This document shows positions 1 through 6,314 of a stretch of 7,416 nucleotides of DNA, piece by piece. The first letter of the stretch is position 1; every line of letters begins with the position of its first letter. The DNA lies in assembly GCA_014729055.1 (NCBI GenBank), contig WJKO01000414.1, positions 1 to 7,416 of the forward strand. Reading direction: 5' to 3'. This stretch comes from Promethearchaeota archaeon (GTDB lineage: Archaea; Asgardarchaeota; Lokiarchaeia; Sigyniarchaeales; Promethearchaeaceae). Both the position numbers and the translations under genes were made by a program. The notes under the pieces were generated by a model, which was not told where the DNA came from, searched no databases, and worked only from the letters and a program-made list of their open reading frames with translations.

Positions 1-1
1 G

Positions 2-1111
2 GACGATGCGGTGTTAAAAAATAACGTTATAGATCGGATTATTCGTTGGATTAAAAATGAAAGTACGTATCAAGAAGACATGGTGTTTAGGGTATCTTCA
101 ATTGCACCTGGGACAACAATTAAGAAAAGCAAACCACGAGAGATTCTTATCAAAGAAAACTTGAATACTATCTTATTAGAAAAAGGTTGGATCAATCAAT
201 TCCCGGGTCGCGGACAATGGATGTATTTAGGACCATATGCAACGCTTTTTCGTGCAATCCAAGATTATTGTAAAGAAAAAATTAACGAACTCGGGTTTAT
301 TGAATGCTTATTTCCCAAGATGATTCATACAGATGTAATGATGCGTATGAAATATTTCGAGGGCTTACCAGAAGGAATGTTCTACGTAAGTTTTCCCGAA
401 CGTGAACCCGAGTTATTCCAGAAATTCAAGGCACAATTAAAAATATATAATGAATTGCCATTAGATACACTAGAAGAAGCACTAAACCCACCGTTTGCAG
501 TACTCGCTCCCGCGCAATGTGAACCTTTCTATCAGTTTTTCTCTAAGCAAATATTAGAAAAAGATGCTTTGCCTATAAAGTTCTGCGATTATTCAGGATA
601 TACATACAGGAATGAGGGAGGAGGAACTGGAGGATTAGAAAGAGTCAGTGAGTTTCAACGAATTGAAACTGTTTACCTCGGAACCCCTGAAATGGTAGAA
701 GAGATAGCAGATAAAACACAAGATGCTTTTACTACGGTATGCGATGGATTAGGATTGGAATGGTTTGTAGAAGTCGGAGACGACCCATTTTATCTTTCGG
801 GTAGAAAATATGACGATAAAGAATTACAATATCCGAAAATCTTTAAGAGAGAAATTAGAGTGAAAACTCAAAAAGACGAAAGTATTTCAATCGGTTCTGT
901 AAATGTTCATGGTACGCATTTTGTAGATGGATTTAAAATCAAAAATAATTTTCACGGAGATTTATGGACGGGCTGTACTGGATTTGGTGTATCTAGGATG
1001 GTGTTTGTGTTTCTCCTCTATAATGGGTTAGATCCAAAAAAATGGCCCGAAGTAGTGAAAAAGAGAGTAAATGATTTACCGGACATTCCAAAAATTTTAA
1101 ATTGGCCTTGA
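2..1111 (+). CDS. serS: Type-2 (methanogen-type) serine--tRNA ligase, 5' end cut by window
   Basis: This cytoplasmic class II aminoacyl-tRNA synthetase charges tRNA-Ser with serine. The frame is open to the window edge, so the gene begins upstream; the GTG at 11 is taken here as residue 1 for numbering only. Motif 1 lies at about residues 92-108 (ends FPKM). Motif 2 runs from R200 to E219 and contains RVSEFQRIE. Motif 3 is at 321-346, with GFGVSR and the invariant R329. The three zinc ligands that recognise serine in the rare archaeal enzyme are present: C170 (in PAQCEP), E219 and C322 (in TGCTGFG). The C-to-E spacing of 49 equals that of Methanosarcina barkeri Cys306/Glu355 as I remember it, which implies about 136 residues missing at the N-terminus, namely most of the tRNA-binding domain. 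The catalytic core looks complete. A stand-alone core paralogue is a less likely alternative. Confidence 0.9.
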   Translation, partial: DDAVLKNNVIDRIIRWIKNESTYQEDMVFRVSSIAPGTTIKKSKPREILIKENLNTILLEKGWINQFPGRGQWMYLGPYATLFRAIQDYCKEKINELGFIECLFPKMIHTDVMMRMKYFEGLPEGMFYVSFPEREPELFQKFKAQLKIYNELPLDTLEEALNPPFAVLAPAQCEPFYQFFSKQILEKDALPIKFCDYSGYTYRNEGGGTGGLERVSEFQRIETVYLGTPEMVEEIADKTQDAFTTVCDGLGLEWFVEVGDDPFYLSGRKYDDKELQYPKIFKREIRVKTQKDESISIGSVNVHGTHFVDGFKIKNNFHGDLWTGCTGFGVSRMVFVFLLYNGLDPKKWPEVVKKRVNDLPDIPKILNWP

Positions 1112-1137
1112 ATACGCTCGCCTTAAATGGAGTATAT

Positions 1138-1170
1138 TGGTGTATTTTGATCTTGACAAAAAATACACTA
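1138..1170. repeat. Inverted repeat between serS and the MFS gene
   Basis: A perfect 9-bp inverted repeat, GTGTATTTT at 1140-1148 and AAAATACAC at 1160-1168, encloses an 11-base loop. One G-T and one T-A pair can extend it to 11 pairs. It lies 26 bp after the serS stop and about 35 bp before the TATA box of the next gene. No T-run follows the right arm, so an intrinsic terminator is doubtful; a regulator-binding operator for the transporter gene is equally possible. In DNA this AT-rich, a chance repeat cannot be excluded. Confidence 0.4.
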
Positions 1171-1203
1171 CTGAATTTAATAAGTAAGAAATATTCTAAA
1201 TAA

Positions 1204-1215
1204 TTTTATATAAAA
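1204..1215 (+). promoter_or_regulatory. TATA box of the MFS transporter gene
   Basis: TTTTATATAAAA is a near-ideal archaeal TATA element, centred near 1209. Transcription would be expected to start about 25-27 bp downstream, around 1235. That is just past the first in-frame start candidate (TTG 1231) and about 28 bases before the ATG at 1264, so it favours the ATG. The purine-rich bases before it could serve as a BRE, but no clear consensus is seen. Confidence 0.6.
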
Positions 1216-1263
1216 TGGGGATGTCTGTACTTGGATGAGGAAAGTGAAGAATTGGGAAGCGAC

Positions 1264-2637
1264 ATGATAAAATCAGATGAAAAAATAAAGCAGAACACCA
1301 ATGATGAGGAAATCATAAACGAAAATCCAGCGGGTAACGTTAATTATACAAATGAAACACATTCAGAGAAGTTAGCGAGATATAACATCAATAAAAAGCA
1401 AGCTTTTTTTACATTGATGCTTTCAGTTTTTGTGGATGTACTCGGTTATTCCATGATCCTCCCGTTACTTCCAACAATTGCTTCAAAGCTAGGGGCTTCT
1501 GATATATTTGTTGGTATTATAATTGCATCAAACAGCATGATGTCCTTGATTTTTGGACCAATTTGGGGTCATTTGAGCGATAAATATGGAAGAAAACCAA
1601 TTCTACTAATATCACAAGCGGGAACTTTCGCTGCTTTTTTAATTTTAGGATTATCTCCGGACATATATGTGATATTACTTGCTCGCCTTGTAGACGGAAT
1701 ATTTGGCGGACAATTGCCTGTAATTCGTGCTTACATCTCAGATATAACCACAGCGGACACGCGATCCCATGAAGTTGGTAAGATTGCAGCAGGGGTAGCG
1801 TTTGGAATCATTTTTGGACCGGCTTTAGGGGGATTTTTGGGTGCTATTAATTGGCGATATCCTGCGTTCTTGGCCTGCGGTATGTCTATAATTTCAATTA
1901 TACTTGCAACCCGATTAATAGAAAGTATGCCTGAACAAAGAATAGCGGATATTAAGAAGGATAAAGCCCGCAGAAGATTAGCACAGATGGATGTAAAAGA
2001 TAAATTCTTAAGCCCTGTCTTAGTTATTCGATACATTCAGTATTTCCTATTATCAATAGCGTTTTCCATGTTTACAACCAGTTTGCCTTTGGTAGTTGCA
2101 GAACGATTTGGTGCTAATGAGATTATGATCGGTGTTTTTATGAGTATGGCTGGATTCTTGATGATTTTGGTCAGTGGTTTCTTGTTAAAAACGCTAATCC
2201 AAAAATTCGGAGAAAAACGGATGTTGGGTATTGCAATGTCCCTCTTGGTAATTACGTTCATAGTATATCCATTTTTAGAACGATTTGGGCTACTCTTTAT
2301 CATAGGTATTCCATTGATATTCGGAAATTCCTTTTCTCGACCTTTAATTCAAGCAAATATTACAAAAGCTGCGGCAGAAGACAAACAAGGGTATGCAAGT
2401 GGATGGAGCACTAATTTACAGAGCCTTGCACAAACGATAGCGCCTTTAATTAGTACTGGATATCTTGAAATGGGCACGGTTTATGTTGGAATGAATGGTA
2501 TTTTACCTTATTTTTTTATTGGATTCACATGCGCGTTTTGTGCAATGGGTTTGCTTGGATTTGGCATCTACGATATGAAAAAGCATTCTGATACATTTGT
2601 GGATAGTAAAGATTTGAAAAACCGCAGAATAGCGTAA
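1264..2637 (+). CDS. MFS transporter, DHA1/TetA-like drug exporter family
   Basis: This is a 12-helix inner-membrane secondary transporter of the major facilitator superfamily, probably a proton-coupled exporter; its substrate cannot be told. With ATG 1264 as residue 1 (457 aa), helix 1 contains VDVLGYSMILPLLP, the TetA/DHA1 signature with a membrane Asp. Motif A, GHLSDKYGRKP, is at 102-112 between helices 2 and 3. Motif B, starting RLVDGIFGG, is at about 141-160 in helix 4. Motif C, GPALGGFLG, ends at about 193 in helix 5. A basic central loop at about 217-251 separates the two six-helix halves, and a degenerate motif A recurs near 305-321. The first 45 residues are hydrophilic and acidic, longer than in most DHA1 exporters. 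TTG 1231 would add 11 residues; I prefer the ATG because of the TATA position. No Shine-Dalgarno sequence stands out for either start. The gene converges on the tandem transporter pair. Confidence 0.9.
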   Translation: MIKSDEKIKQNTNDEEIINENPAGNVNYTNETHSEKLARYNINKKQAFFTLMLSVFVDVLGYSMILPLLPTIASKLGASDIFVGIIIASNSMMSLIFGPIWGHLSDKYGRKPILLISQAGTFAAFLILGLSPDIYVILLARLVDGIFGGQLPVIRAYISDITTADTRSHEVGKIAAGVAFGIIFGPALGGFLGAINWRYPAFLACGMSIISIILATRLIESMPEQRIADIKKDKARRRLAQMDVKDKFLSPVLVIRYIQYFLLSIAFSMFTTSLPLVVAERFGANEIMIGVFMSMAGFLMILVSGFLLKTLIQKFGEKRMLGIAMSLLVITFIVYPFLERFGLLFIIGIPLIFGNSFSRPLIQANITKAAAEDKQGYASGWSTNLQSLAQTIAPLISTGYLEMGTVYVGMNGILPYFFIGFTCAFCAMGLLGFGIYDMKKHSDTFVDSKDLKNRRIA

Positions 2638-2648
2638 ATATCCATTAT

Positions 2649-2678
2649 TGTTTTTATGAATCAATTTTTATTTTTCTC
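2649..2678 (+). terminator. T-rich terminator after the MFS gene
   Basis: Three T5 tracts (2651-2655, 2665-2669, 2671-2675) follow the MFS stop within 40 bp, with no strong hairpin. Archaeal RNA polymerase terminates at such U-tracts. The - strand here has A-runs instead, so the site serves only the + strand gene of this convergent pair. Confidence 0.5.
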
Positions 2679-2700
2679 TCAAGTAAATTTTCAAGTTTCA

Positions 2701-3588
2701 TTAATTCTTCTCTTTAAAGATTTGCATTAAAACAATCCCTATTATCGTTATAGCAAGACCTAGCATTGTAATCCAAGTAACTTGATATTCAGTGCGATAA
2801 GTAACCGTATATAGTAGAATTGGAAACGCCACTTGCATACAGCTTATACAAGGAACGAGCACGCTTGCATCTGCTTTTTTTGCAAACCCCCATTGACTTG
2901 TTAGAAACGCAGTTGTAGCAAATATAAATGATGCTAAGAATAGAATTGTTGCAATCGGATTAGAAAAGTCTGGAAGAAATCCAGTATCTTCCACTTGATA
3001 AGATTGTCCGATGCCCTTTAGGATTGGATCTAACGCACCTATATAACCAACGAATAGACCAAACACAATACCTACATACAGAGGCTTGTTGAGTTTATGA
3101 GTAATAAAGACCCCCGTAACGCCTAATCCGACCATAATTACAATTAAAACTAGAAGTGCTACCAAATTGGGATCTCCCTTAAATTCAGGTCTTTGTGAAT
3201 TCTCCCAACCTAAGATAATTGTACCGAGGATAAGGATAAAAGATCCTATGTATTCTATTTTTTTTATCTCTTCTTTAAGAATTTTTGCAGAATATAACAT
3301 TAAAACAATAAGACCAATACCAAACATAGAGGTATAATAGGAACTATTACCTTCAGAGAACATATTAGAGAGCATAGCCCATAACATAGGTGTTTGATTT
3401 AACGCAAATCCTATTATATATATCGTGGGTTTTTTTGTACCCTTGACTGCCTCGAAATCGCCTTCCTTTTTTACTTTTGCCCGGATCTGGTCAAAAGTCT
3501 CGATTCCATGCCGTTGCATAGCCTTTGCTAGGTTAATAATGACTGAATTAATAATTCCGAATAGCATCGCAACTATGGGGATATACAT
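2701..3588 (-). CDS. DMT-superfamily membrane protein (EamA/NIPA-like), second of a paralogous pair
   Basis: This 295-residue integral membrane protein has about nine predicted helices (near 3-22, 54-74, 84-101, 112-128, 141-163, 168-187, 210-231, 241-262, 271-291). Helices 3-4 follow the drug/metabolite transporter pattern: a small-residue stretch (GNSSYYTSMFG), then KILKEEIKKIEYIG, like the 'E-x-(L/I)-x-x-x-x-x-x-G' step of EamA proteins. The second half carries QWGFAKKADASVLVPC, where the repeat-2 'L-x-x-A-x-x-x-x-A-S-x-x-x-P' pattern sits. Length and nine helices fit NIPA/DUF803 magnesium-transporter relatives as well as EamA; the substrate is unknown. A hydrophilic loop at 24-53 contains HGIETFDQIRAK. 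It starts 6 bp after the stop of its paralogue, without a Shine-Dalgarno sequence, and is surely on the same transcript. ATG 3588 aligns exactly with the paralogue's MY start. Confidence 0.75.
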   Translation of the reverse strand: MYIPIVAMLFGIINSVIINLAKAMQRHGIETFDQIRAKVKKEGDFEAVKGTKKPTIYIIGFALNQTPMLWAMLSNMFSEGNSSYYTSMFGIGLIVLMLYSAKILKEEIKKIEYIGSFILILGTIILGWENSQRPEFKGDPNLVALLVLIVIMVGLGVTGVFITHKLNKPLYVGIVFGLFVGYIGALDPILKGIGQSYQVEDTGFLPDFSNPIATILFLASFIFATTAFLTSQWGFAKKADASVLVPCISCMQVAFPILLYTVTYRTEYQVTWITMLGLAITIIGIVLMQIFKEKN

Positions 3589-3594
3589 GATAAA

Positions 3595-4551
3595 TCAGAC
3601 TACTTTATCCTCAGAAATATCTGTGGTATTTTCAGCATATATCTCGGTTTGATCTTGTTGTTTCCGTCTAACTTTACGTTTAAATCCTTGCATCAATAGA
3701 ATTCCCGTAATTATTAACATTAATCCTGCAATAGTGGTTGGATATATGAGATATTCTCCAGGATAGGCAAATAAATATAGAATAATCGGCCATACAATAT
3801 AAAGAGAATTATAGCATGGAACCAGTACACTCGCATCGGCATCTCGTGCAAATCCCCATTGGGTTATGAGAAAAGCTGCCGTACCGACACCGAAAGACAA
3901 AACAAATATCAATATTGCGATGGGATTTAATAGATCTGGCAGAAATCCTGCGCTTTCTACACCATAACTCTGCCCAACTGCCTTTAGGAAAGGATCCATA
4001 CCACCAGAACCACCAGCAAAAAGACCAAATATGATACCTGTTACTAAAGGATTATTCTTTTTATATGCGACAATTAAGCCGATGATTCCAATAGCTAAAT
4101 ATAACCCAATTAAAATCCATGCATTAACTAAAATCATTTCCATTTCTGGCTTCGGACGGTTTATGTTTTCTATCCCTATAATAACGGTCCCTATAATCAT
4201 GATAATAGCACCAACATATTCTATTTTTTGTATTGTTTCGCCTAGTATCCGTGAACTATAAAGCATTACGACTATCAATCCTAATCCAAACATCGAAGTA
4301 TGATATGAACTGTTACCATCGGAAAACATATTCGATAACATAGCCCACAGCATAGGTGTCTGATTTAATGCAAGACCGACGAGATATATCACCGGTTTTT
4401 TAGCCCCTTCTTCGCTTTCGCCTTTCTCTTTCTTTAATTTGGCACGAATTTGGTCGAAAACTTCGATACCATGTCGTTCCATTGATTTTGCTAAATGAAG
4501 AACCATAGTGTTAACGATTCCGAATAACATTGCTAAAGCGGGACTATACAT
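3595..4551 (-). CDS. DMT-superfamily membrane protein (EamA/NIPA-like), first of a paralogous pair
   Basis: This 318-residue membrane protein is paralogous to the following gene. By hand alignment about two thirds of the first ~130 residues are identical, with clearly less identity after that. Shared blocks include RHGIE.FDQIRAK, ALNQTPMLWAMLSNMFS, GNSSY, TSMFG, GQSY.VE, GFLPD, NPIA, and QWGFA..ADASVLVPC. About nine helices are expected, with two DMT-type halves: helix 3-4 'SSRILGETIQKIEYVG' and helix 8 'ADASVLVPC'. It differs from its partner in a glycine-rich turn (GGSGGMDP, near 180-187) and in a charged C-terminal tail of about 28 residues (290-318, basic then acidic), probably cytosolic. 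It is first in a two-gene operon. A TATA-like box about 25 bp before the ATG suggests a leaderless mRNA. Function is inferred from fold pattern only; transport of Mg2+ (NIPA) or of a metabolite (EamA) are both possible. Confidence 0.75.
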   Translation of the reverse strand: MYSPALAMLFGIVNTMVLHLAKSMERHGIEVFDQIRAKLKKEKGESEEGAKKPVIYLVGLALNQTPMLWAMLSNMFSDGNSSYHTSMFGLGLIVVMLYSSRILGETIQKIEYVGAIIMIIGTVIIGIENINRPKPEMEMILVNAWILIGLYLAIGIIGLIVAYKKNNPLVTGIIFGLFAGGSGGMDPFLKAVGQSYGVESAGFLPDLLNPIAILIFVLSFGVGTAAFLITQWGFARDADASVLVPCYNSLYIVWPIILYLFAYPGEYLIYPTTIAGLMLIITGILLMQGFKRKVRRKQQDQTEIYAENTTDISEDKVV

Positions 4552-4571
4552 AATTTTAGTTAATCTTCTTG

Positions 4572-4580
4572 AAATAAAAA
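4572..4580 (-). promoter_or_regulatory. TATA-like box of the paralogous transporter operon
   Basis: Read on the - strand the site is TTTTTATTT, centred about 25 bp upstream of the ATG at 4551. That is the spacing for a transcript starting at or near the A of the start codon. No Shine-Dalgarno sequence precedes this ATG. The match to the archaeal TATA consensus is only moderate. Confidence 0.4.
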
Positions 4581-4610
4581 TGCTAACTTCTTTAATTCAT
4601 TTTGCCATAG

Positions 4611-4617
4611 ATATATA
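4611..4617 (+). promoter_or_regulatory. Possible TATA element of the divergent soluble-protein gene
   Basis: ATATATA lies only about 19 bp before the ATG at 4633, shorter than the usual 25-27 bp for a leaderless start, so the assignment is weak. The whole 81-bp gap 4552-4632 must hold both divergent promoters. No other clear motif or hairpin was seen in it. Confidence 0.25.
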
Positions 4618-4632
4618 CTAGGTTATATTCTT

Positions 4633-5400
4633 ATGCCGAATGAAAATGAAAATCAAAAGAAAAGTACGAAAAGTGAGGTAATAACACAATACTTTTCAAA
4701 AGTAAAGGGATGGGCGATAGAAGAAGACGTGTTTCATAAAGAACTACCGCCAAAAAAAAACATAAAGTATGCATTTCTCTTAAAATATCAAATCAAGAAG
4801 GGAAATAAACCAAAAGTGCTTTGCTTCTTCCCTGAAGATAAGGATTATTTCATTTTACAAGCCCAGACCTTTATCCATCCAAAGCATACTCCAATTCTGC
4901 TAAAAACAGACGAGGAAAAACGTTGGGAATTCATTTCAGAACTTTCTAAATTCGCAACTTATAATGATTTAACATATACCTATCATTTAGGCGGAAAACC
5001 CCCATTATTTTTTCAAATTAATACTCAAACCTATTTTGATGAGGCGTCAAAAGGATTGTTCTTTAAATTGTTTCATCGTATTGCAAGGGGTAATATATTC
5101 ATGACACAGATGTTTCAACATATTATCCTCGAATCAACTAAGGATATCAATATCGATGCAAAATCTATTGGAATATCTCTAGATGACAAACCAAAACATT
5201 CTAGTCTATTCAATGATGAAATAATTGACAAACCACATATCGTTATAATTTATGATGAAGAAGTCAAGATAAGAGAGTTTCCCACCCAAGGGAGTGCTCT
5301 GGCATTTATGAAGGAAATTGAAAAGGAGAATCCTGACAAAAAAATACAGACAGCCTATATCATAGATGAAAGCGATGACTTGAAAAAGATAGATCTCTGA
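4633..5400 (+). CDS. Uncharacterised soluble protein, possibly DUF2299-like
   Basis: This 255-residue protein has no signal peptide or membrane helix. I do not recognise it firmly. Residues 1-13 are a polar, probably disordered start. Residues 14-170 look like one alpha/beta domain: an opening helix (ITQYFSKVKGW), a series of beta-strands (KYAFLLKYQI, PKVLCFFPED, DYFILQAQTF), then helical pieces and FFKLFHRIARGNIFM. This order recalls archaeal DUF2299 proteins, which have a type III secretion chaperone-like fold, but it is a guess from pattern. Residues about 200-245 form a second small unit: strand (HIVIIYDEEVKIREF), helix (GSALAFMKEIEKE), strand (IQTAYIIDE). No catalytic motif or cysteine pair is seen. 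ATG 4633 is the only plausible start, with no Shine-Dalgarno sequence. It is divergent from the transporter pair and convergent with the seven-helix gene. Confidence 0.8.
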   Translation: MPNENENQKKSTKSEVITQYFSKVKGWAIEEDVFHKELPPKKNIKYAFLLKYQIKKGNKPKVLCFFPEDKDYFILQAQTFIHPKHTPILLKTDEEKRWEFISELSKFATYNDLTYTYHLGGKPPLFFQINTQTYFDEASKGLFFKLFHRIARGNIFMTQMFQHIILESTKDINIDAKSIGISLDDKPKHSSLFNDEIIDKPHIVIIYDEEVKIREFPTQGSALAFMKEIEKENPDKKIQTAYIIDESDDLKKIDL

Positions 5401-5402
5401 AC

Positions 5403-5474
5403 TTTCAAGTGATAAGTAGGCAATTCTTTCAATGATTTTCAATTATTTCAAATCTATTTCATTCTATTTCATTC
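5403..5474. repeat. Phased TTTCA repeats and a 10-bp tandem duplication in a convergent gap
   Basis: TTTCA occurs at 5403, 5427, 5437, 5446, 5457 and 5467; the last five are spaced 9-11 bp, about one helical turn. The last two belong to an exact tandem repeat of TATTTCATTC (5455-5464, 5465-5474) that overlaps the 3' end of the seven-helix gene. On the + strand the tract is T-rich and probably also ends transcription of the soluble-protein gene. On the - strand it offers no T-run. Confidence 0.45.
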
Positions 5475-6247
5475 TTATCTCTTTCTGAGGGTGTTCCCAA
5501 ATATATGAATATGGCGATTGTACCAATTGCAATAAATCCAAGGAATGTATAACCAATCAGTCTCGTAGTAATGTTTAGTTCAAGATTATTCCCTTTATTC
5601 TTTATATATGCATTAAATCCCATAAAAATACCTGATATTATGGCAATTATGGCTAAAACATAAAATAATTGATATACTCCGCCAGGGGGAAAAACGGTAT
5701 CGAGGTATTCAGATGGATCATCATCCCATAGTTCCTCTTTAACCCAAGGAACGGTCACATAAACAACACCAACAACTATCGTGAGGAGGAAACTTAATCC
5801 CGCTAGGATCCTTTCAAATATAAGCCCTATTTTTCGTGATACTTTTTCAGGACCTTGGATCTTCTCGGTTTTTGTAAACACAATCTGAATTAAAAGAGTC
5901 AAGAATATTGTTGCAATATACGAAATAAATGGTCCGACTGTTACTACTTTGCTAAGTGTATCGACTTCCCAACCAAATGTGTCGTTTGGATGGAGATAAA
6001 AATACGCAACACCCCATAATAAAGCAGTTACAATAAAGGAAAGAAAAGTTCCTAGGAAGCGTGGTCTTTTATCTGAAAATGCAACACACCCAGAAAGTGA
6101 ACTACACCACACACCAACCCATGCTACGGGACATACATGACCTAATACACCAAAGATATAAATAAGCCAAGCCGTGTATATCGCAATTTGCACAAAGAAA
6201 GCAATAAGAAACGGTTTCCGATCTACATCATGAATAAAAGATTGCAT
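5459..6247 (-). CDS. Unrecognised seven-helix membrane protein
   Basis: This is a 262-residue polytopic membrane protein with no family I can name. Numbered from ATG 6247, seven hydrophobic segments are seen near 13-35, 38-57, 64-85, 102-124, 144-167, 190-214 and 228-251. Loops 58-63, 125-143 and 215-227 are basic (cytosolic), while 86-101 and 168-189 are acidic (external; the second has WDDDPSEYLD). This alternation gives a consistent N-in, C-out topology with a short charged tail. Helix 2 and its edges carry three cysteines (39, 48, 54). There is no transporter or enzyme motif. An in-frame ATG at 6292 would add 15 residues and directly abuts a stop codon. I chose 6247 because a TATA box lies exactly 26 bp before it. 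The gene follows the SIS-domain gene on the same strand but seems to have its own promoter. Confidence 0.75.
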   Translation of the reverse strand: MQSFIHDVDRKPFLIAFFVQIAIYTAWLIYIFGVLGHVCPVAWVGVWCSSLSGCVAFSDKRPRFLGTFLSFIVTALLWGVAYFYLHPNDTFGWEVDTLSKVVTVGPFISYIATIFLTLLIQIVFTKTEKIQGPEKVSRKIGLIFERILAGLSFLLTIVVGVVYVTVPWVKEELWDDDPSEYLDTVFPPGGVYQLFYVLAIIAIISGIFMGFNAYIKNKGNNLELNITTRLIGYTFLGFIAIGTIAIFIYLGTPSERDKNEIE

Positions 6248-6268
6248 ATTGTTTTCTATGTCACTTTT

Positions 6269-6277
6269 AATATATAA
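6269..6277 (-). promoter_or_regulatory. TATA box setting a leaderless start at 6247
   Basis: Read on the - strand the site is TTATATATT, followed by AAAA, with its centre near 6273. That is 26 bp from the A of ATG 6247, the canonical spacing for an archaeal leaderless transcript. It lies downstream of the alternative ATG 6292, so a transcript from here could not encode the longer protein. No Shine-Dalgarno sequence precedes either ATG. Confidence 0.5.
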
Positions 6278-6314
6278 GAATTGGGAAAACATTAGAAAAT
6301 GACTTGTTGATGAG

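Noticed and set aside
11..13. GTG as the true start of serS
   Set aside because: The frame is open upstream and the family needs about 136 more N-terminal residues.
1112..1263. A tRNA or other structured RNA gene in the longest gap
   Set aside because: No cloverleaf arms, TTC-loop sequence or GC-rich stems; only the AT-rich inverted repeat and the TATA box are seen.
1731..2303. Two open frames on the - strand inside the MFS gene
   Set aside because: They are antisense to a clear transporter with family motifs, have low-complexity composition and match nothing.
3425..4261. Short + strand open frames opposite the transporter pair
   Set aside because: They are mirror frames of the conserved paralogues; the - strand reading is supported by paralogue alignment.
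4608..4620. A palindromic operator TAGATATATACTA in the divergent promoter region
   Set aside because: Only the outer three base pairs are symmetric; the centre does not pair.
5206..5442. A - strand open frame of 78 codons opposite the end of the soluble-protein gene
   Set aside because: It overlaps a well-formed + strand gene and its composition does not look like a protein.
6293..6314. A glmS ribozyme or riboswitch near the SIS gene
   Set aside because: This gap is downstream of the gene and only 22 bp long; the 5' leader is outside the window.
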